IMG/VR virus record: IMGVR_UViG_3300028287_000860
Location: 1 to 23,219 of that record
DNA length: 23,219 nucleotides
Direction: 5' to 3' (one strand)
DNA from: a virus
Part shown: positions 1 through 7,447 of the stretch, one piece after another
Position numbering within the stretch: the first letter of the stretch is position 1
Layout: each line of letters starts with the position of its first letter
The notes under the pieces: generated by a model
Told to the model about the DNA's origin: nothing
Databases searched by the model: none
What the model saw: the letters and a program-made list of their open reading frames with translations, nothing else
Position numbers and translations under genes: made by a program

Positions 1-1
1 T

Positions 2-529
2 GAATATGAATTTTTTGGAAATATGTCACCATCAACTATTAGATATATCAAGAATACTTTAGATATTTTTAACTTTGTTGGTAATAAAGATATTAAAAAT
101 ATCGTTGAGATTGGTGGTGGATATGGTGGTCTTTGCAAAACCATGAATGTTATTTTTGATTATGATAACTATGTTTTACTTGATTTACCTGAAGCGAAAA
201 AATTGTCAAAAAAATATACTGATAAATTTTCCAAATTAAATGGAAAGGTATTACAATTATCTCTTGATGAATTAGATGAAATTGAAAATATTGATTTAGT
301 AATTAGTAATTATGCTTTTTCGGAGTGTAGTTATTCTGCTCAAATGAAGTATTATGATGATGTAATTTCAAATTCAGAATACTTTTATATGGTGTATAAT
401 AATATTACTCCTGACAATATGAATTCAAATAATTTCTTTGATTTTGCTTCAAGAAAATTTGATATTATTACCGAACAAGAAGTTAGACCTTCTCATACAA
501 ATTACATTTATTACGCAACTAGAAAATGA
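2..529 (+). CDS. Putative sugar O-methyltransferase (5' partial)
   Basis: SAM-dependent methyltransferase, probably acting on a sugar. The reading frame is open to the left edge (frame from base 2), and an EYEFFGN-like stretch precedes the first ATG at 23, so the true start is likely outside the window. Glycine-rich motif I (VEIGGGYGG) lies near residues 28-36 from that ATG, followed by an acidic LLDLPE motif typical of the second strand of the Rossmann fold. VEIGGGYGG is characteristic of the 'putative sugar O-methyltransferase' group seen in surface-polysaccharide clusters. It overlaps the next gene by ATGA, so the two are translationally coupled. The family is a confident guess; the substrate is inferred only from the glycosyltransferase neighbours. 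Confidence 0.75.
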   Translation, partial: EYEFFGNMSPSTIRYIKNTLDIFNFVGNKDIKNIVEIGGGYGGLCKTMNVIFDYDNYVLLDLPEAKKLSKKYTDKFSKLNGKVLQLSLDELDEIENIDLVISNYAFSECSYSAQMKYYDDVISNSEYFYMVYNNITPDNMNSNNFFDFASRKFDIITEQEVRPSHTNYIYYATRK

Positions 530-1317
530 TTGGATTTAATAACTTGGGAAATCATGGACATTTGGGAAATCAAATGTTTCAATATGCATCTTTGAGAGGA
601 ATATCTTCGAATAGAAATTATGATTGGTGTATTCCTCCAAAAGATTCTTTTGGAAAATTTTATAATTTGAGAAGTAGTATATACGATTGTTTCAAGTTGC
701 ATTCGTTAAAAAATATTGGATTTGTTGATCAAAAAACTTTAAATGAACCTCACTTTCATTTTAGTCAAAATCTTTTTGATAATTGTCCTGATGATGTAGA
801 TTTACTTGGATATTTTCAAACAGAAAAATACTTTAGGAATATTAAACAAGACATTCTAAAGGATTTTGAATTTCTTGATCATATTGAAGATTCTGCAAAA
901 GATTTTCTTTCCAAGTATATTAACACTAATAAAGTATCTGTTCATTTGAGAAGGACTGATTATGTTGATAAAAAACATTTTCATGTTCCCCCACCTTTAG
1001 AATATTATAAAAATGCTATGGATATATTTGAAGATTCTATATTTTTTATTTTTTCTGATGATATTGAATGGTGTAAACAACAAAATATATTTGGTAAGAG
1101 TAATGTAGTATTTTCTGATACTAACGATGCATACATTGATTTTTGTATTATGAGTATGTGTGATGATAATATCATTGCCAATAGTTCATATAGTTGGTGG
1201 GCTTCTTATTTAAATAAAAATGATACTAAAAGAATTATTGCTCCAAATCGTTGGTTTGGATTTCCATGCAATTTAAGGGATCTTTATATGAGCAATTGGA
1301 CGGTATTGCAGGCATGA
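526..1317 (+). CDS. Alpha-1,2-fucosyltransferase-like glycosyltransferase, family GT11
   Basis: Transfers a sugar, in known members fucose from GDP-fucose, to a glycan acceptor. The family hallmarks are all visible: HLGNQMFQYA at residues 12-21, the nucleotide-sugar-binding HLRRTDYV at 140-147, a FIFSDDI stretch near 190, and NSSYSWW at 219-225. The length of 263 residues is close to bacterial GT11 enzymes. The ATG at 526 overlaps the preceding stop (ATGA), and the end overlaps the next start in the same way, placing it inside a coupled glycan operon. No GDP-fucose synthesis genes (gmd, fcl) are in the window, so the donor would come from the host or from genes outside it. Donor specificity is inferred from the family. 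Confidence 0.9.
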   Translation: MIGFNNLGNHGHLGNQMFQYASLRGISSNRNYDWCIPPKDSFGKFYNLRSSIYDCFKLHSLKNIGFVDQKTLNEPHFHFSQNLFDNCPDDVDLLGYFQTEKYFRNIKQDILKDFEFLDHIEDSAKDFLSKYINTNKVSVHLRRTDYVDKKHFHVPPPLEYYKNAMDIFEDSIFFIFSDDIEWCKQQNIFGKSNVVFSDTNDAYIDFCIMSMCDDNIIANSSYSWWASYLNKNDTKRIIAPNRWFGFPCNLRDLYMSNWTVLQA

Positions 1318-2369
1318 AATTTTTTAATGTTGATTGCCATGTTTCTGTTATTAGCGACATAAAAAATATTTTTTCAAATCTTGGTCATGATGTAGTCAGT
1401 TGGAGTTTATCTGGCCATACTTGGATTTTTAATGAATCTTCGAAGAATGTTGATATTATTGGCGGAAATCTTTGGAGAGGATTGGATCAGGAGATGTGTG
1501 ATAAATTTTATGAAAGATATAAACATGAATTGGATCATTATGATGGATTTATAGTTACATATCCAACTCCATTTGCTCTTTTATATGAAAAATTTAATAA
1601 ACCAATTATAGTTCAGATTCCTATTAGATATGAATATCCTTTTACCTCATCACCAGAAAAATGGAAATGGTTAAATGAATATCTGACAGAATCAAAAAAT
1701 GTTATTTTGATATCTAATAATAAGTATGATAAATCTTATGTGAGAAATTGGATTGATGTTGATGTTAAGTATATTCCCAGTTTATGTGAATATACTAATT
1801 CTAATTATGATAATAGGTATAGTGAATGGTTATTGAATAGTAGATTAGAATTTGATATAGATGGAATAAATGTCTTTCACAAAAAATCTAAATTAAATTC
1901 TGGATATTCCTGGAAAGAATTTTATCAATATGCTGGATTGGTTGAGTTTCCTTATTGCAATTCAACTATGTCAATATTTGAACAATATACTGCAGGATTT
2001 CCTATGATTTTTCCTAGTAAAGAGTTGATGAAAGAACTATATTTTGAATATTTGGATTTGGGGCAAAATAGTATTCTTCATGAAATGTCATTTAATAGAT
2101 TATGTTCTATGGGGAATAAATCTTCATTGAAACCAAAATACTCTGATTTGGATCCCAATGATTTTCTTTCCGAAAAAACGATTGATAATTTTTTAAATCT
2201 ATGTGATTACTATGACAATGAATGGATGCCAGCTATAAGACATTTTGATAATTTTGAAGAATTAGTGTCTATGACAAAGACTCCTGGTACTTTTGATAAT
2301 GATAATAGAGACTTTAGAAGAGATTATATATACACTCAGTGGAATAAAATTTTGCAAAAATTGAAATGA
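1314..2369 (+). CDS. Probable glycosyltransferase (GT-B-like), 351 aa
   Basis: The start at 1314 overlaps the previous stop as ATGA; an in-frame ATG at 1251 would overlap the fucosyltransferase by 67 bases and is unlikely. The protein begins MKFFNVDCHVSVISDIKNIF, followed by an alternating hydrophobic pattern (DVVSW, VDIIGG, YDGFIVTYPTPFALLY, PIIVQIPIRYEYPF, VILISNN). This resembles the N-terminal Rossmann half of GT-B enzymes that lose clear motifs. A later EFPYCNSTMSIFEQYTAG segment looks like the E/S-containing donor-site helix of GT-B proteins. No signal peptide is visible. Its place between a GT11 and GT-A-like enzymes supports a sugar-transfer role. The family is not firmly identified. 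Confidence 0.6.
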   Translation: MKFFNVDCHVSVISDIKNIFSNLGHDVVSWSLSGHTWIFNESSKNVDIIGGNLWRGLDQEMCDKFYERYKHELDHYDGFIVTYPTPFALLYEKFNKPIIVQIPIRYEYPFTSSPEKWKWLNEYLTESKNVILISNNKYDKSYVRNWIDVDVKYIPSLCEYTNSNYDNRYSEWLLNSRLEFDIDGINVFHKKSKLNSGYSWKEFYQYAGLVEFPYCNSTMSIFEQYTAGFPMIFPSKELMKELYFEYLDLGQNSILHEMSFNRLCSMGNKSSLKPKYSDLDPNDFLSEKTIDNFLNLCDYYDNEWMPAIRHFDNFEELVSMTKTPGTFDNDNRDFRRDYIYTQWNKILQKLK

Positions 2370-3070
2370 AAATTCACCCCTTCATCTTTAACTGGAAACG
2401 GCAGTTTGAAAAAACTTGTGAAAAGGAATCACAACTTAAAAAAATATTTGATAACGTCACTGTAATTAATAGTGATGATACTAATGAAAAGGATGATTGG
2501 ATAAACATTGGGGATGAATGTTATTATACCGATCAGTTCCTTAAAGCTTTGGAATTATTTGATGGGGACATTTTATTTCATATTCAGGGAGATGCTAGTT
2601 ATGAAAGGTTGTCTGAATTAATTGAAGATGCTAAAAAATATTATGATGAATATGAGTGGGGAATTTACGCACCGAACGTAGATTATACTTGGTATACTTC
2701 GGAAAATACTGATATTCAATCATTACAATCATCTTACCCAAATATTAAGATGGTCGCTGATCCTGACTGTACTTGTTGGTTTATTCACAAGGATATTATT
2801 AATGCATTTAAGGATCGTAAAATTGATATGACTGATCAAAAAATGGGATGGGGTATTGATCTTACTTTATGTGCTCTTTCATTTATTTCTGGTAGACCTG
2901 TTATTAGGGATTATGGTCATACTGTGAATCATCCTTCAGGAACAAATTATAATAAAGAACAAGCTAGCAGAGAGATGAATATTTTATGGAATAGACTTGA
3001 TAACGATATGAGAATTGCAATATCTCATATTAAAGGTGATAGAGAACAACTATCAAATTATTTTAAATGA
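2366..3070 (+). CDS. Putative GT-A-fold glycosyltransferase, 234 aa
   Basis: I see a GT-A-like pattern: an IQGDA stretch around residues 73-77 in the usual place of the DxD metal site, then WGIYAPNVDYTWYTS, a DPDCTCWFIHKDII acceptor-loop-like segment, and KMGWGIDLTLCALS, similar to the GWGxDxxL motif of galactosyltransferase-like enzymes. The C-terminus has a conserved-looking HTVNHPSGTNYN. The ATGA overlap with the upstream gene (start at 2366) and with the next one shows it is part of the coupled cassette. Donor and linkage cannot be told from the sequence. An alternative is a nonenzymatic relative of the same fold, because no canonical DxD is present. Confidence 0.55.
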   Translation: MKIHPFIFNWKRQFEKTCEKESQLKKIFDNVTVINSDDTNEKDDWINIGDECYYTDQFLKALELFDGDILFHIQGDASYERLSELIEDAKKYYDEYEWGIYAPNVDYTWYTSENTDIQSLQSSYPNIKMVADPDCTCWFIHKDIINAFKDRKIDMTDQKMGWGIDLTLCALSFISGRPVIRDYGHTVNHPSGTNYNKEQASREMNILWNRLDNDMRIAISHIKGDREQLSNYFK

Positions 3071-3744
3071 AAAATAAAATTCTTTTTTGTATAAAAACGA
3101 CAGAAAAATATCAAAATAGAATTGATACTATTTTGGATACATGGTTAAGTGGTATTGATGATTTTATATTTTATTCCGATCATGGGGATATGGAAAAGAA
3201 TGTGATTTTGTCGAGCACAGATTCTTCCTACTTTGGTTGCCTCCAAAAAACTATTTGGACTCTTAATAATTTAAAAAACATTTATCTTTCAGATAAGAAT
3301 GTCTTGGAGTGTTATGATTGGATATGTGTAGTCGATGATGATACATTTGTCAATATTAAAAAACTTCATGAGTATATTGATGGAATTGATGACGATTCTG
3401 TTTATGGTGACTTATTAACCCCACAGAATAATCCAGATAATCCAATATGGAAAAACCTCATATTAGATCATGATTATACATATCATTCTACTGGTGGTGG
3501 TATGTTGATTCCAAGTAAATTATTAATGAATATTGAATTTGAAGATTGTGGTACTATTCATGATGATGTTACTGTGGGAGTAATCTTTAGTAGAAACAAT
3601 GTTCCTCTAGTTAATTCCGAATTATTTAACTCACAACCACCAGACTTTTACGGAAAAGGTGATGAAGATGTGAATAATGTAGTTACATATCATCATATTT
3701 CTCCTGATAGAATGAAATCTTTATATAAAATTACTAAAAACTGA
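3067..3744 (+). CDS. Fringe/GT31-like glycosyltransferase, 225 aa
   Basis: The N-terminus FCIKTTEKYQNRIDTILDTW matches the opening of Fringe / core-1 beta-3-galactosyltransferase domains, where a Thr-rich strand is followed by R..T..TW. The metal-binding triad WICVVDDDTFVN is at residues 85-96, with DDD at 90-92. A YHSTGGGMLIPSKLL segment corresponds to the GGAG-type donor loop, and HDDVTVGVIF to the conserved D-V-x-x-G helix. The protein lacks the membrane anchor of eukaryotic relatives. It overlaps its neighbours by 1-4 nt on both sides. The family call rests on these motifs; the sugar donor is unknown. Confidence 0.75.
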   Translation: MKNKILFCIKTTEKYQNRIDTILDTWLSGIDDFIFYSDHGDMEKNVILSSTDSSYFGCLQKTIWTLNNLKNIYLSDKNVLECYDWICVVDDDTFVNIKKLHEYIDGIDDDSVYGDLLTPQNNPDNPIWKNLILDHDYTYHSTGGGMLIPSKLLMNIEFEDCGTIHDDVTVGVIFSRNNVPLVNSELFNSQPPDFYGKGDEDVNNVVTYHHISPDRMKSLYKITKN

Positions 3745-4397
3745 TGAATAAAATTATTTCAATTAGCGTCTGGGGTTCAAAATCTCAGTATTGTATGGGT
3801 GCCATTAAGAATGCACAATTGGCTAAGAAGTTAATGCCAGATTGGAAATGTAGAATTTTTGTCGATCAGACTGTTCCTATTGAATATCAGCAACAGTTGT
3901 ATGATATGGATAATGTTGAAGTTGCTGAACTTAATTGTGATGGCACTTATGGTATGTTTTGGAGATTTTATTCTATGTTTGAGAGTAATGATAATATCTG
4001 TATTTCTAGAGATTCTGACTCCAGAATTACTGAGAGAGAAGTTAGGTGTCTAGATGAATGGTTAGAAAGTGATAAAAAGTTTTCAATTATTAGAGATCAT
4101 GAGAGACATTATGATTGGCCAATGATGGGTGGTATGTGGGGAATGAAGGGAATGTTGGATGATAGAGTGTATGATCTTATGAAAAAGTATTCTGAGCATC
4201 ATCAATATGCGGTAGATCAAGTATTCCTCAAAGATGTTGTTTGGCCAATTGCACAAAATGATTGTATTATTCATGGTCTTAAGGAGACTGACTGGATAAA
4301 TGTGGGAAGAAACGTTGACAATTTTATTGGTCAGGGTTATACTTCTGATGATAGTCCAATTTATAGTTTGAGTGATTCCGGAGCAAAATTGATATGA
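3744..4397 (+). CDS. Putative GT-A glycosyltransferase with DxD motif, 217 aa
   Basis: The protein begins MNKIISISVWGSKSQYCMGAIKNAQLAKKLMPDW, a first strand and helix like those of small phage and bacterial GT-A proteins. It then has FVDQTVP and WRFYSMFESNDNICISRDSDSRI, with the DSD (residues 90-92) in DxD position. DQVFLKDVVWP near residues 153-163 matches the acidic base-containing helix of this group. The ATG shares one base with the preceding stop, and the end overlaps the epimerase start by ATGA. This is probably a sugar transferase using a nucleotide-diphosphate donor and a divalent metal; the specific activity is unknown. Confidence 0.65.
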   Translation: MNKIISISVWGSKSQYCMGAIKNAQLAKKLMPDWKCRIFVDQTVPIEYQQQLYDMDNVEVAELNCDGTYGMFWRFYSMFESNDNICISRDSDSRITEREVRCLDEWLESDKKFSIIRDHERHYDWPMMGGMWGMKGMLDDRVYDLMKKYSEHHQYAVDQVFLKDVVWPIAQNDCIIHGLKETDWINVGRNVDNFIGQGYTSDDSPIYSLSDSGAKLI

Positions 4398-5275
4398 AAT
4401 CATTAATTACAGGTGGATGTGGATTTATTGGTTCCAATCTTGCAAATCGTTTAGTTGAAATTGGGCATGAGGTTATTGTTTTGGATAAGGTGCATCCTTC
4501 CAATCCAAATCCAAAAGTAATATATTATCTTCAAGATCTTTCAGAAAATTATGCAAAATATATTCATTTATTTGAAAGTGTTAATAATGTTTTTCATATG
4601 GCATCGGAAGTTTCAATTCCGTATTGCGTAGAAAAACCCAATGAAAGTATGGCAAATAATGTTTTGTCTACTATGAATGTACTTGAGTGCGCAAGAGTTC
4701 ATAATATTAATAAGTTTATATTCTCATCTACTTCTGCAATATATGGAAATTCTATGTTTAATCCCAACTATGAGACAAATCAGGTACAATGTCTGAATAC
4801 TTATTCTATTTCTAAGTATTCGGGTGAGCAATTGTGTAAGATGTACTATGATTTGTATGGACTTAAGACAGTAATCTTTAGGTATTTTAATGTTTATGGT
4901 GAAGGTCAGCATAAGACGGGTCAATATGCTCCCGTAATGTCTATCTTTAAAAGGCAGAAAGATAATAAAGAACCACTAACAGTTATTGATCCGGGATATC
5001 AGACCAGAGACTTTGTGTATGTTTCTGATGTGGTTTATGCAAATATCCTTGCATCACAAAAAAATATTGATGTTTATGGTGAAGTATTTAATATTGGTAC
5101 TGGAACTAGAACTGAAATTCAAGAGATTGCTGATTTGATGTCAGATTATCAAATTAAAATACCTGAAAGATCTGGTGAAGTCATGCATTCAACGGCAAAT
5201 ATTGACAAAGTAAAGGAATGGTTTGGTTGGAATTATAGTATAAAAGTTCTAGATTGGATTAAGAAAAATGGATAA
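4394..5275 (+). CDS. NAD-dependent nucleotide-sugar epimerase/dehydratase (GalE-like extended SDR)
   Basis: Extended short-chain dehydrogenase that interconverts nucleotide-activated sugars, most likely a UDP-hexose 4-epimerase type. The dinucleotide-binding GGCGFIG is at residues 7-13, an aspartate (VLDKV) follows the second strand, and FSSTSAIYG provides the catalytic Ser/Thr. The Y137-S-I-S-K141 pair gives YxxxK. Downstream, FRYFNVYGEGQ and RDFVYVSDVV are typical of GalE/WbpP-like enzymes. At 293 residues it is somewhat shorter than the usual 310-340, mainly at the C-terminus. It probably supplies the donor sugar for the surrounding transferases. The exact substrate cannot be fixed by reading. 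Confidence 0.85.
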   Translation: MKSLITGGCGFIGSNLANRLVEIGHEVIVLDKVHPSNPNPKVIYYLQDLSENYAKYIHLFESVNNVFHMASEVSIPYCVEKPNESMANNVLSTMNVLECARVHNINKFIFSSTSAIYGNSMFNPNYETNQVQCLNTYSISKYSGEQLCKMYYDLYGLKTVIFRYFNVYGEGQHKTGQYAPVMSIFKRQKDNKEPLTVIDPGYQTRDFVYVSDVVYANILASQKNIDVYGEVFNIGTGTRTEIQEIADLMSDYQIKIPERSGEVMHSTANIDKVKEWFGWNYSIKVLDWIKKNG

Positions 5276-6059
5276 AAATAAATCAGTATTTAAAATTAAA
5301 GGACTTCCTGCAATTTATTGGTTAAATCTGGATGCAGATGCTCATCGTCGTGAGTATATGGAGGAACAGTTTGAGTACTGGCAGATTAAAAATCATACTC
5401 GTATTTCTGGATATGATGGAAGGACTGATGATGTGTGTGAGCATATTACAGGAATTGCCCCAGATAATGTATCAACAAATGAATTGGGATGTTGTTTGTC
5501 TCATTTGAAAGCAATTAAACATTTTTATCAAGAAACTGATGATGAATATTGCCTCATCTTTGAGGATGATGTTGTTTTAGATATTGTAAAGTACTGGAAT
5601 TTTAATTGGAAAGATTTTGTAGCAAAACTTCCATACAATTGGGACTGTGTTCAATTGACTACTATTTGTACTGGAAATATTCATGTTTGTCTTCATCATT
5701 ATTTTATTAATGATTTTTCTGCTGCGGCATATTTGATTACAAGACATCATGCATCTAAAATTGTCAAGAACCATGTGCGTGGTGATAAATTTAAATTGGA
5801 TAATGGTATCAAACCTCGTGCAGTTTCTGAAGATACTGTTTTTGGATCTGGAGTCACATATTCAATTCCTATTTTCTTATATCGTCTTGATTTAGGATCT
5901 GCTATTCATCCAGAACATATTGACATTTACCATAGAGGAAGTTATAATGCCTTGGAAAATTTTTGGAAAACTAATGGATGTGAAATGTCTTTGGACCAAT
6001 TTATGACATATGATCCATACCTGAATAGAATTAGTGAACATTCTCCAAATACCCAATAA
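5268..6059 (+). CDS. GT25-family glycosyltransferase (LPS-type), 263 aa
   Basis: Matches the glycosyltransferase family 25 (LPS biosynthesis protein) pattern. IYWLNLDADAHRREYM near residues 16-31 corresponds to the family's I.LD...R...M start. NELGCCLSHLKAIK is the hallmark GC..SH segment, and CLIFEDDVVLD carries the E99-D100-D101 metal site. A YLITRHHASKIV segment and a C-terminal SAIHPEH region follow. In bacteria these enzymes add galactose or glucose to lipopolysaccharide. It overlaps the epimerase by 8 nt and is the last gene of the coupled cassette; a new promoter follows at once. Confidence 0.85.
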   Translation: MDKNKSVFKIKGLPAIYWLNLDADAHRREYMEEQFEYWQIKNHTRISGYDGRTDDVCEHITGIAPDNVSTNELGCCLSHLKAIKHFYQETDDEYCLIFEDDVVLDIVKYWNFNWKDFVAKLPYNWDCVQLTTICTGNIHVCLHHYFINDFSAAAYLITRHHASKIVKNHVRGDKFKLDNGIKPRAVSEDTVFGSGVTYSIPIFLYRLDLGSAIHPEHIDIYHRGSYNALENFWKTNGCEMSLDQFMTYDPYLNRISEHSPNTQ

Positions 6060-6063
6060 AAGG

Positions 6064-6092
6064 TTGACAAGACTTTATGTTTCCTATATAAT
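6064..6092 (+). promoter_or_regulatory. Sigma70-type promoter for hli
   Basis: TTGACA at 6064-6069, a 17-base spacer and TATAAT at 6087-6092, a perfect consensus. The expected transcription start near 6099 coincides with an upstream in-frame ATG, so this promoter decides that hli starts at 6120 instead. Confidence 0.85.
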
Positions 6093-6119
6093 ATTGTAAT
6101 GTTTCTTAACAAAACTCAA

Positions 6120-6338
6120 ATGACTGTAACAACCGAAGACGGTGGACGCACAAACATGTGGGCTACCGAACCCCGCATGTATGTTGATCCCTCTTATACT
6201 GAGGCATATGGTCTTGAGACACATGCAGAACGTGCAGAGAAACTCAATGGTCGCACGGCAATGATTGGATTTGCTGCTGCCCTGATTTCTTATGCCACGA
6301 CTGGTAGTGTGTTCTTTTTTGGACTTTTCGGTTTCTGA
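6120..6338 (+). CDS. hli: High-light-inducible protein (Hli), 72 aa
   Basis: Small single-helix protein of the chlorophyll a/b-binding superfamily that protects photosystem II during light stress or infection. The motif AEKLNGRTAMIGFAAALISYATTG carries the ExxNGRxAMIG chlorophyll-binding signature in one transmembrane helix. The N-terminal EDGGRTNMWATEPRMY extension is typical of cyanophage hli proteins. I choose ATG 6120: the ATG at 6099 would fall on the predicted transcription start and adds only MFLNKTQ. This is the first gene of a cassette continuing to ferredoxin. It is likely thylakoid-located in the infected host. Confidence 0.9.
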   Translation: MTVTTEDGGRTNMWATEPRMYVDPSYTEAYGLETHAERAEKLNGRTAMIGFAAALISYATTGSVFFFGLFGF

Positions 6339-6342
6339 GCAC

Positions 6343-6371
6343 TTGACAATGTATCAAATCTTGTTTACAAT
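6343..6371 (+). promoter_or_regulatory. Sigma70-type promoter for ferredoxin
   Basis: TTGACA at 6343-6348, a 17-base spacer and TACAAT at 6366-6371, giving a transcription start near 6378 and a leader of about 57 bases before the ferredoxin ATG. It lies inside the micro-ORF 6349-6435, so one of the two readings may be coincidental. Confidence 0.65.
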
Positions 6372-6435
6372 GACCAGTATTGCCTTCTTCGTATTGTTGG
6401 CATATTCCATCGAAAAATTATCTGAAACTTACTAA
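6349..6435 (+). CDS. Putative 28-aa single-pass membrane micro-protein
   Basis: The ATG at 6349 opens a 28-codon frame that begins [20 protein letters not shown] and ends IEKLSETY. It has one hydrophobic helix of about 16 residues and a short charged tail, like small photosystem or cytochrome subunits. Its stop TAA shares a base with the ferredoxin ATG (TAATG at 6433-6437), the same coupling used by neighbouring genes. Against it: no ribosome-binding site is visible, and the frame covers a good promoter. I do not recognise the family. Confidence 0.45.
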   Translation: MYQILFTMTSIAFFVLLAYSIEKLSETY

Positions 6436-6728
6436 TGTCTTTTAATATTACTCTCCGCACTCCAGATGGTGCTGAAACCACTGTCACTTGCGAAGATGAT
6501 CAATACATCCTTGATGCAGCAGAGGAAGGTGGAGTTGATTTAAACTACTCTTGCCGTGCCGGTGCTTGCTCTTCTTGTGCAGGTAAGATTGTATCGGGTA
6601 CAGTAGATCAAAGTGATCAATCATTCTTGGATGATGATCAAATGGAAGAAGGATTTGTGCTCACTTGTGTTGCATATCCAACTTCTGATGTTATACTTGA
6701 AACTGAACAAGAAGAAAACCTCTACTGA
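6435..6728 (+). CDS. petF: Plant-type [2Fe-2S] ferredoxin
   Basis: Soluble electron carrier that accepts electrons from photosystem I and passes them to ferredoxin-NADP reductase, phycobilin reductases and others. The cluster ligands are C40, C45 and C48 in [13 protein letters not shown], plus C78 in VLTCVAYP. The length of 97 residues is normal. The start overlaps the stop of the micro-ORF upstream, and its own stop overlaps the start of the 105-residue gene. Phage ferredoxins are known in cyanophages. It is acidic throughout, with DDQ and EQEE clusters suited to docking with reductase partners. Confidence 0.95.
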   Translation: MSFNITLRTPDGAETTVTCEDDQYILDAAEEGGVDLNYSCRAGACSSCAGKIVSGTVDQSDQSFLDDDQMEEGFVLTCVAYPTSDVILETEQEENLY

Positions 6729-7045
6729 TGCACGGAAGTCTTGAACCAGAAGATCGAGTAATGGACACTCCATCTGTTTATGAACAAGTTGCTTCTCTTG
6801 CCCAAAAATATGGGTGGGAAGAAGGTGATGATATTGTAGTTGAAATGGCAGGAACTCAAGTTTCTGGTATTGATGTAGGTGAAGTGTATAACAAGAAATG
6901 GCAATCACCTATTGGAACTCGTAAGTGTAACAAAGAGGCATTTATTGTTATCAAAAATCTCTCAAGAGATCCTTTTGAGTCTTCTAAACCTATGGATAGA
7001 GAGCACAAACCTCAACATCCATATGAACCAGTAAAGAATGTTTAA
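6728..7045 (+). CDS. Conserved hypothetical protein, 105 aa
   Basis: I do not recognise a domain. The N-terminal 40 residues are acidic and probably helical (SVYEQVASLAQKYGWEEGDDI). A KKWQSPIGTRKCNKEAFIVIKNLSRDPF core follows, and the tail is rich in Pro, Lys and His. There is no signal peptide or membrane segment. The ATG shares a base with the ferredoxin stop and the end overlaps the next small gene, so it is co-translated within the hli-ferredoxin cassette. A role linked to photosynthetic electron flow is guessed only from its position. Confidence 0.75.
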   Translation: MHGSLEPEDRVMDTPSVYEQVASLAQKYGWEEGDDIVVEMAGTQVSGIDVGEVYNKKWQSPIGTRKCNKEAFIVIKNLSRDPFESSKPMDREHKPQHPYEPVKNV

Positions 7046-7187
7046 TCCAAATCAACTCTATGATGATATGGAGAGACTAAATGCCCTATACGAAGAACTC
7101 TGCTGGGCACATGATGATGAATTAGTATTCACTCATGAAAATGGTAGAGTCATTATTTACAACAAAACACAGGAGCAAGAACAATGA
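7038..7187 (+). CDS. Small conserved hypothetical protein, 49 aa
   Basis: A 49-codon frame, MFNPNQLYDDMERLNALYEE and onward, ends in VIIYNKTQEQEQ. It overlaps the preceding stop (7043-7045) and its own stop overlaps the start of the short hli at 7184. The N-terminal half is amphipathic helix and the C-terminal half a likely beta hairpin (ELVFTHENGRVIIYN). Codon structure and tight overlaps on both sides support translation. Function unknown. Confidence 0.7.
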   Translation: MFNPNQLYDDMERLNALYEELCWAHDDELVFTHENGRVIIYNKTQEQEQ

Positions 7188-7291
7188 ACGAAAGAGCAGA
7201 ACGTATTAATGGTTGGGCAGCAATGATTGGTGTCATTGCCGCAATGGGATCATATGCCCTTACTGGCGACATTATCCCTGGAGTATGGTAA
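7184..7291 (+). CDS. hli: Minimal high-light-inducible protein, 35 aa
   Basis: This very short Hli is almost only the chlorophyll-binding helix: ERAERINGWAAMIGVIAAMG followed by SYALTG. The ExxNGxxAMIG signature is intact except that the usual Arg after Gly is Trp (NGW rather than NGR). It starts by overlapping the stop of the 49-residue gene (ATGA at 7184-7187) and ends one base before the next ATG. It is the second hli copy in the cassette and distinct from the 72-residue one. It likely sits in the thylakoid and may work as a dimer, as other one-helix proteins do. Confidence 0.85.
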   Translation: MNERAERINGWAAMIGVIAAMGSYALTGDIIPGVW

Positions 7292-7292
7292 A

Positions 7293-7418
7293 ATGATGAT
7301 ATTAGCAACCTTTATGTTGGGTGCTTTTATAATTCATTCCGTATTTACAGAAGATATTGATGATGACGATGATATGGGTGGTGGTATGTTGATACCAGCA
7401 CAAAACCCAATTCAATAA
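7293..7418 (+). CDS. Small membrane protein, 41 aa
   Basis: The frame starts at ATG 7293, one base after the short hli stop. An N-terminal hydrophobic helix (MILATFMLGAFIIHSVF) is followed by an acidic run (TEDIDDDDDMGGGM) and LIPAQNPIQ. The frame stays open upstream to 7227, but that extension would lie inside hli in another frame and is rejected. It appears to be a single-pass protein with its acidic tail in solution. The family is unknown; its position suggests a thylakoid-linked role. Confidence 0.7.
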   Translation: MMILATFMLGAFIIHSVFTEDIDDDDDMGGGMLIPAQNPIQ

Positions 7419-7447
7419 CAGACAAAAAGGACTTTACTCTATATACT
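7419..7447 (+). promoter_or_regulatory. Candidate promoter embedded in a terminator hairpin
   Basis: CAGACA at 7419-7424 matches TTGACA at 4 of 6 positions. A 17-base spacer and TATACT at 7442-7447 follow. The -10 lies in the loop of the hairpin 7430-7457, and the expected start near 7454 is in its right arm, so new transcripts would escape the terminator and reach the ATG at 7470. Confidence 0.45.

Noticed and set aside
6099-6119. Upstream ATG of hli at 6099
   Set aside because: It coincides with the expected start of the perfect promoter at 6064-6092; the ATG at 6120 matches known phage hli beginnings.
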